Source: Unio delphinus (Eukaryota; Mollusca; Bivalvia; Unionida; Unionidae). Taken from it: a stretch of 64,000 nt of DNA. Below, piece by piece: positions 56,721 through 64,000 of the stretch (the stretch's first letter is position 1; the number at the start of each line of letters is the position of its first letter). Below the pieces are notes generated by a model that saw only the letters and a program-made list of their open reading frames with translations, made no database searches and was not told the origin of the DNA. Where the stretch lies: the NCBI GenBank assembly GCA_029339505.1, contig JAQISU010000081.1, forward strand, positions 18,266,001 through 18,330,000. The letters run 5' to 3'. The position numbers were made by a program, and so were the translations under genes.

Positions 56721-57705
56721 AATGACACATTAAAACCTTGATATTTGAGAGATTTAGTGGCTATTTAAGATCCATCAATTTTTCTTCTTGTTTAAATGCC
56801 ATTTTTATATCTAGTATGAAATATGCATGTTTTATGTTCTCAAATTTTGTATAGCGAGTCCTTTTATGGTGACTAGAAAACACTGAACCACACAACCAGA
56901 AATTTTCCAAAGAACTAGACTATAAAAGTCTCAGCAGTAGCCAATATTCTGTGAAAAACTTTAACATTTGCCAAACAAAACATTTCTTTTTTACAAAGGC
57001 CAAAAAAGGGACTTTTTTTGAGGCCAAATATTGTTTTGTCTACAATTTAAAAGCCAGCCAATCCACAACAATTAGTAGCCAATGGACATGTTGGCTACCA
57101 CTAATGAGTATTTACTTATGGATAATGTAAGCACAACAACTAGTGGAATGGACACATATTTGAAATGGTGTAACATCTCTTAGTTCAGGATCAAAATGGC
57201 ACTTGAAATCCCAAAGTACAAAAATAGTGCAAAAGTCAAAGCTCCTAGCATTGTTTTACTAGATGTGTCAAGTGGCTCTGTGACATCTCCACCAATGAAG
57301 GTCTACTAAACAAATACACAAAGTTTCTAGTACTTATAATGCTTGCCCATACTTCAGTGGAGTGATCTGAAAACTGGAATTTACTATTATTGTGTTGATA
57401 AGATGATGTCATGTTTTGCTTAAAATGGAATTTTTTTTCAGTGGCTAAATGTTACATGATTCCTGTATTGGTGTACATTTTCGATGTGTGCTGACATATC
57501 AGTTATAAAAGTTTCTGTCTATACTTATTTTTGTATCTTCCATACCTGAAAACATATTTGTTGTAATTAAACATTTCTATTTCATTGTTTTGAATAACTG
57601 CATAAATGACATTTATAAAAGCTGGTACAGGTATTTACATTTTGAAAATGTTCCTCATTATTAATTTTTAATTAAATCCTTGTAACACTGCAACACAAGT
57701 TTGAT
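56720..57705. other. Intergenic sequence, no features
   Basis: Nothing recognised. Confidence 0.4.
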
Positions 57706-57706
57706 A

Positions 57707-57855
57707 TACCATATGTACTCACTTACAAGTCCAACTGCAAATTACAGACCCAGGTCGGGGTCTGTGCAGTTAGTTAATAATAATCAGTAGAACAACAACA
57801 AACAAAAAAAAAAAGTTTGTAGTTTGACTCTACTTATAAGCGAGTATATGTGGTA
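57707..57855. mobile_element. MITE with CTTGCTTATAAGT-type ends, complete 149-bp copy
   Basis: The ends 'taccatatgtactcacttac' and 'cttataagcgagtatatgtg'-gta are inverted matches with TA at both borders. The interior carries 'cccaggtcggggtctgtgca'. Confidence 0.75.
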
Positions 57856-57859
57856 ATTA

Positions 57860-58655
57860 TTGCAGAAAGTATGTCAGCATAAATTCTAATAGTAGAGAAT
57901 GCCATCGTAATATCACTTGTATATAGACTGACTGAAGTGCCATCTAATGGTAAGCAATTATGGATGCACTTTATATCCTTCTATCACAAAAACCTGAGAA
58001 AGTCATATGAGCCTTAATAAACAGACAACGAAACTGCCAATTCAGAACGTGACATCAGCAGATTTGAGTCTACACCACAGGAATCAAATTTAAAAATAAA
58101 TCTGGATAACATATTCTAAGCCTGTATGAATCATGTATCAACATACAAATATATCTACTTTACTTATCCTACACATTTTATTAGTAAAAGTCATGCACAT
58201 AGACTGTTAGAAAGTAGCAAAGGGTCTCCATGGAGACTGGATACATCTGTATTCTGAGCTACCCTTGTTAAATAAAGAATTATTATTATTATTATATTAT
58301 TATTATTATTTCAAGCATGATTATGTCATAACCATTGTCAAGTACAGAGTATATAGTTTGAAACACCCAGGCAGCCATCCATATTATTCTAAAGCAATTG
58401 TTTTGTAATAGACATTTCGGAAATCTCCTCTAAGCCTTTCTTATATTCATTTATGTAAGAATTTTTGTCTAATCTATAAAAAAAAATCACAAAATTGTAA
58501 TACCTTATAACTTTACATGAAGTAAGATAATCTTAATTTTGAGAGAATCAAAACAGTCATTTTTTAATTACTGCAATAGAAAAGTATAAATATTTCCATT
58601 AGTTTCATTCAGTAGCTGAAAACAATTCCTACATGTTGTCCCACATTATGTAATG
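57860..58655. other. Intergenic sequence with a short (TTA)n run at 58278-58312
   Basis: Nothing else recognised. Confidence 0.45.
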
Positions 58656-58656
58656 C

Positions 58657-58871
58657 TACCATACATACTTGCTTATGAGTCGATTCCAACTGCAAACTGC
58701 ACAGGCAAAAACTGCTGTCACATAATGCACAGGCAGATCTGAATCTGTGCAATTTATTAGGAGTAATCATTTAAACAAACAAAAAATACTCTGATCTGCA
58801 GGTGCATTATGCCATGGCAGATCAGGATCTTTGTTATCTGCAGTTTGACTTATAAATGAGTATACACAGTA
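58657..58871. mobile_element. MITE with CTTGCTTATAAGT-type ends, complete 215-bp copy
   Basis: The ends 'taccatacatacttgcttat' and 'gacttataaatgagtataca'-cagta are inverted matches. The interior is partly palindromic (gcagatctgaatctgtgc). Confidence 0.75.
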
Positions 58872-58874
58872 TGT

Positions 58875-59280
58875 TACTGACACCTGGCTACAGTTTATAG
58901 CTCTCCAATTGGATGATTAAGAGAACTGTCATGACTGACTGACATCTCAGAAAGGTCTATTACACTGCTATAAGTATAGTGCATGCAAATGATGTGTGAT
59001 AACACCAATCTTCATGCCTACTTTATCAACATTGATTGAATGAATCTAATGCTTCACATTAAACATTAGGGTATTTCTTCTTACAATTCCCTTAATGCAA
59101 CACTTTCTCGTCAAAATTCAAAATTTCTAAGTATAAATAAAATAAAAGTATATATAAAACAGTTTGGACATTTGTAAAGGTAAAACGTTTCATACGATAA
59201 CACAACTGGGATACAAATTTGAATGAGTGCCGTCCACACACTATTATCTATAGCAAACTCACAATATAGCGAACATGGGA
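58875..59280. other. Intergenic sequence, no features
   Basis: Nothing recognised. Confidence 0.4.
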
Positions 59281-59803
59281 GATAGGAGAACACCAACAAT
59301 CAAGGTAAGGAACTCCAATATGGAGGAAATAACTAATATTCGGATGAACAACCCTTTCAAATATACTAGGGACTATAAATACCTCGTTGAAAATCTTAGT
59401 TTTTAACAAAAATTTTGAACAAATTTCTCTTGATAAAAAATACAAACAAGCACCTTTGAGGGTAACATATACATATAAAACCCCTTTTATTTTTGAGGAG
59501 AAATGGGGGGGGGGCATCTGTCTGGTTTGCCCCCCTCCCTCCCCAATGCATTAACTACATATACATTTTGTTTGGAGTCAAAGGAAAGAACAAGTCTGAT
59601 ATGGTATCTAAGGAATATGTCTGAACCTGATAGCCTCTATGTATTCCTAAGTCATATTAAACAAGTTCTTTCCCCTTACTCAGAACAAAACACAAATTTT
59701 TCTACTGATTATAGTGTACTGGTACATGTATTTGAAAGGGTAGTTCATCTAAACATGGGCTATTTCCCCTGCATTGGAGTTCCTTCCCTTGATTTTTGGT
59801 GAT
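59281..59803. mobile_element. Foldback/MITE-like element with about 80-bp inverted arms
   Basis: 59281-59362 read in reverse matches 59725-59803 (shared blocks: tttgaaaggg-agttcatc, ggctatttcc-c, ttggagttcctt-ccttgat, ttggtg). The spacer has a G9 run and a C-rich stretch. No coding capacity. Confidence 0.65.
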
Positions 59804-59804
59804 C

Positions 59805-60685
59805 TGTGCCAAAGTTCTCATGTAAATATAGTTAGTTTTACTGCATTAACAACATTTTCAAACCAAATTGTGATTTAAAAAAGCTGGATTTACTAGGTCT
59901 AAAAATATCTATGTGCAGATATCTAAGCATGTGGATAAGGAGTGAGATCTGGATATATGGATTGAATAGCTACATCAAAAAGATCAAGTGTGTATGATTA
60001 AATGGGAATGTAACACAAATAATTCAAGTGAAACTATGTACAAACAATTCCTCTAATATTCTGTTAAATGAGTGCTACTAATGATTTAATTCTCAGAAAC
60101 ACAACATGTCCATAATATATTCGGAAAATAAATATGTAATAATTGCAGTTGCATTAGTCGGTAAATGTACAAAATTTCCACAGGTCAGATGATCAGGGTG
60201 AACTGTGTTTATTTAAGTATAAACTGTATGGAGAACAACTTTTACCAATAAATATAAATAGAGTTACATGCAAATTAACTAATGTAAACACTAAAATGGA
60301 AAGTGCACTCACTGCATGCATAAAAATGGTGGATTTAAATTATATTTAAATATTGAATAAATTGATTTTGACAGAATCAAATAAACAATCTTTGTATAAA
60401 ATAAATAATTATTTCTTTGATTCAAGAAACATCCTCAGAAACTCACAATCTACCAAGAAGAACATTGCGGGTACAATACTTTCATTGTGGCTTGTTATAA
60501 ATGAATTTAAAGCTATAACAATTGGACCCATAGCTCTAAGAAACCAACCCTGAAAGTTACAATGTGGGGTGGTTTTGAGATAGATCCTGCCCCTCTCTAA
60601 TCATAAATGTCAGGTTCGATGTCTTGTAGTGTTTGACTATTGGACCCCATCTTTATAACCATTTACCAATAGACTTGGGGTAAAG
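59805..60685. other. Intergenic sequence, no features
   Basis: Nothing recognised. Confidence 0.4.
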
Positions 60686-60686
60686 A

Positions 60687-60930
60687 GTGGCCGAGTGGTG
60701 TAAAGCGCTCTCCATTACGGATCACTGCCATCTCACCTCTGTCTGCATGGGTTTGAGTCTCAGATTTGGCCAATGTGGGCATGTGAGAAAGCTTGCCAGT
60801 AACTTCTCATGGATCAGTGGATAATTTTGGGGTTTTCCTGGGTTCTTCCTCCACCATTAATTCTGGCCGCCATGTATAGCCTATCTTGTGCTGAAAACGG
60901 CGTTAAACACTACAATAACAACCACAATTG
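60687..60930 (+). repeat. tRNA-derived SINE, second family, copy 3
   Basis: Plus-strand head 'gagtggccgagtggtgtaaa', box B 'gggtttgagtc', body 'cttcctccaccattaattc' and tail 'ggcgttaaacactacaataa'. The best plus-strand example of this family. Confidence 0.8.
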
Positions 60931-61540
60931 CTTGAAGGCAATAAAGTTCACAGTTAGCCAGTTCAATTGGGGTAGGGTAGGGCAACTAATCCTCTAATGA
61001 TCAACAGTATGATACATTTCAAAAATTGGCTTCTCAATAAAGATGCATGTTTGTAATTCTAACAGTAAGGTCATTTATTAGTAGATTTATGTATGCTTAT
61101 ATGAGACAATGTTTTATTGCACTATTCACCATTTCAAAGTACAATAAGGATAGAAACTGTAACCATAGAAACTGTAACCATATGCTGTTGTCTGCAGACA
61201 AGAGATCTGCAGTATATGACCATGAAGCAACATGTTTGTGGATTTCTGTCAGCATTGACTCCGAGTGTGTAATTAAAGATATTTACTAGATAGTTTACAT
61301 CCAATTACTGAAAACTTCCCATAGAGTTCCTGTTAAAGAGTTCTTTATTTGGTTTTGGAATAGAAATGTGGTTAGCTGAAATTGGTCTTAAAAATTGGAA
61401 GTACTTACTTGTTTTCTAGTGGGAAATGGTTATCTGAGATTTATGGGACCATATTGTTTGAAAAATTGTGGACTAGTTTAGCATTTCTCATTAGAATTGA
61501 TTCACTTATTGTTAACATTTTCATTTTATTAAATGCAATG
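60930..61540. other. Intergenic sequence, no features
   Basis: Nothing recognised. Confidence 0.4.
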
Positions 61541-62530
61541 ATGTTTTCAATGTTTTCATGGATAAGTCTGTGAGCTCTTTTTGTAAGCAGAATAATTTGC
61601 AGAAATATTTCCCCAAACAAGATCCCTGTATTCTAGGTATGTCTGCAAATAGCTTTTGCAATATATTAACCTATGTTTTGGTTGATAGATATGGCCTTGC
61701 TAAATAACTACAAACATGAGTTGACTTTATGTCATTAAGCTTGAATATGTTCACTCCTTGCAACCTTCACCCCAACTATTTTGTCATGATTAACCACTTT
61801 TAGACAAATTTCATTCAACATGACATTCAAATTGTTATTTTACAATGTTTGCTTTCTTCTATTGGATAATAATTGTAAATACTTTTAATTTTGGTTTCTT
61901 TTATGTCAATTTCCTTATACAAGAAATCTCAAGGTCTGATTTAGCAGTTTTAAATCTGACAGTGATTTCTGCATATAGACTGGCAAATAAAATATTTTCA
62001 GAGATAGACCATTTAAAAAATATATAAAGAGGAATGGACCCAGCATTGCTACCTGTGGTATTCCACATGTAATTAGTTGTTCTTAAGAAAAACTGTAATT
62101 GTATTGTCACATTTTTTTGGAAAAAAAACAATAAACTGTTGAATCATCACATTAATATTCATTTTATTGATAAGAATACCACGATCAACAAGGTCAAAAG
62201 CTTTTCTAGGAACAATTAAGTTGAATCCAATGTAATTTCCCATGATCTAAGGCAGTAATCTATACATCTCAGAGACCAAGGCTATCTCACAGGGCAGGGT
62301 TTCTCTGAACCCTAATTAGTTTTGGTGAATTAAGTTATAGGTACATCAAAAGATTGTCGTGAACATGGGTTTGAAAACTTTTGGACAGAGTTGGTAAGAT
62401 AGATATGGGTCTATAGTTATTTATATTTTTGTTCCTGCCAGACTTGTGAGTGGGGTAACTTTTGCCAATTTCCATGACTGGGGAAACATCAAGGTGGATA
62501 TGGTTAGATTACATCAGATATCCCATCAGA
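61540..62530 (-). pseudogene. LINE reverse-transcriptase fossil, larger copy
   Basis: In order, the minus strand carries W-K-L-A-K-V-T-P-L (near 62480), P-Y-L-S-Y-Q-L-C-P-K-V-F (decayed 'RPISILPTLSKVFE'), K-A-F-D-L-V-D-R-G-I-L (62160-62210), G-I-P-Q-V-A-M-L-G-P-F-L-F (about 62060) and L-E-Y-R-D-L-V-W-G-N (about 61630). These are RT blocks of a jockey/CR1/L2-type LINE. Many stops and frameshifts; the YADD catalytic box reads Y-A-E-I. Confidence 0.75.
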
Positions 62531-64000
62531 TATTTCATTTGCAGCATAATACATGGTCCAAAATAATATTCTAGCATGTGTTTCAGAGTTTCTTTATTGT
62601 TTGATCTGACTCCTTAATCCAATACTTAAGCAGTAAAAGTCATAGCAAAACTCTTTCAAATTAAATTTTGTTCAAATTTCTCAACTTAAATCCCACCTAA
62701 TGATTTTGAAATGTAGTGTCTAACCCAACTGTTATGATTTGACCAAATCCATTTCATTGTCATAAGCAGTGTTCTTTGTGGGATGTACCACTGACGTTTA
62801 TTCATATTGGTGTTAAAAAAAAGTAATCTGAAAGGCATATTCAAAAGGACAAAATAAAAATAAAACTGTTATAGTTGATTTTAGACAGTCGGAATCAAAT
62901 GCACCCCACACTAGCTCATTGAACACTACATGCTCATTGCCAAAGCTTCACATGACCTTCAATTTTATTGGCTGACATAAATGTCAGAGAATTTGAATAC
63001 CTAGGGTATAGACTGAAAACATGTCTGAGGATCATGTACAGAAATAAGAGATGAAACTTCAGAAAAGACTGCTGCATTTATTTTCAAAGTATACGGCGAT
63101 GAAAATAATATAAATATCTGACATAACTTTATAGGGAGATCATTAGTCTAGCACAAGGATTTCAAATTCCAACATCTAATGTATGTAGCACAGCTGGCTG
63201 ATAATGAATTGTCTGGAATAAATTGGTTTGTGGCCTGTTTTTAGTTTATACTTTCTGACCCTGGATCCCACTTTTCCATTTCTGGAATCAGCACTTTACA
63301 ACTTTTATATAATCTGATGAAATACCTTGCAGTCTGAAATCAGATTTGTAAATTTTAGCATCACTAGTTATAACCCAGAAATTATAATGACTAAATTTAA
63401 CTCATGGCTATAAAAATTCCTTGAACTATTATGAATAAAATTAAAAAGAAGAAAGTTCTTACTTACTGTGGAGTATCAAAAAATGATTATTTTAAAAATG
63501 AAACTTTTTATTTATGCATTTGTTGAACATAGGTTGTGTAATGCATGCAATGTTTCTGCAGAGAAACACATGATTAAGTTGTACTTTGTAACCTTATTGT
63601 CCTAAAATTAAAGTAAAAGTTATAAAGCATTGACTCACAATAAAAAAAAAAACTTGGTAATCTGTGTCACTAATGTTTGTACAATATCCATACAAGATGT
63701 TATTGTAGCAATATAATCATTTGTTGGACCTTGCCTTTTAAGGCTACACATCTCCAAATCAGGGGAAGTAACTGTCTCTGATCTGTCATTGACAGACCTG
63801 GTTCTAACCTTGATACATGAAGGAAAACTTAGATTGGTCTTCTCACCACTGTTAGTAAACCCATGAGATATATGACAAACCTTTCCCAACTACATGAGAT
63901 ACAACAGACTGCATATACTACATTCTGTAATTTGTCTGCAAAATAAGCTCAGTAAATTGTATTATTTTAGATATAAAAGTTAGCAAACAGAAAGCAAAAA
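62530..64000. other. Intergenic sequence, no supported gene
   Basis: 62530-62890 may still be LINE-derived. From 62890 to the end there are only short shadow frames. Confidence 0.4.

Noticed and set aside
63462..63560. Strong GT donor on the minus strand (CCACA|gtaagtaag) suggesting another exon
   Set aside because: Upstream sequence back to any plausible acceptor is full of stops in all frames.
63635..63889. 84-codon minus-strand ORF near the right end
   Set aside because: No family motif, no matching splice borders and a low-complexity end; probably chance or repeat-derived.

Overview
This is a eukaryotic window, most likely from a mollusc and probably a bivalve. It is AT-rich. Its genes are split into short exons by kilobase introns with GT-AG borders. 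It carries tRNA-derived SINEs of the V-SINE/RUDI type known from molluscs, several TA-flanked MITE families, decayed LINE, DIRS and hAT elements, and a very large load of minisatellites. The species cannot be fixed from sequence alone. There is no CRISPR array, operon or other prokaryotic feature.

Left half (about 1-28,930): the 5' part of one large minus-strand gene for a GH31 alpha-glucosidase of the lysosomal alpha-glucosidase / maltase-glucoamylase / sucrase-isomaltase type. I resolved eight exons by splice sites, reading phase and family motifs. They encode a short cytoplasmic tail and signal anchor (28739-28930), a P-type trefoil domain (23589-23939), the N-terminal beta-domain (21011-21159, 18549-18717, 13915-14011) and the first part of the catalytic barrel (10530-10768 or 9984-10222, then 4017-4148). 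The rest of the gene, including the catalytic nucleophile region, lies beyond base 1. The introns hold repeats and dead transposons.

The main discovery is that the exon encoding the start of the catalytic barrel is duplicated in tandem. Both copies are exactly 239 nt, with the same entry phase (1) and exit phase (0), separated by a 307-nt intron. Because 239 is not a multiple of three, using both or neither breaks the frame, so they look like mutually exclusive exons. They differ at 11 of 80 residues. One difference is Tyr versus Trp in the C-R-[YW]-G-Y motif, an active-site position that separates the maltase from the isomaltase domain in the human intestinal enzymes. Splicing may therefore switch substrate preference.

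Right half (about 29,000-64,000): mostly repeats. These include a chain of unrelated minisatellite arrays (units of 24, about 28, 36, 42, 43, 71 and about 79 bp), several copies of a 1.3-2.3 kb interspersed element made of about 146-bp monomers, MITEs and a LINE fossil. The only gene I can support there is a small three-exon minus-strand gene (48580-52437) encoding a lysine/arginine-rich protein of 80 residues that I do not recognise. No rRNA or functional tRNA gene was seen; tRNA-like stretches are SINE heads.
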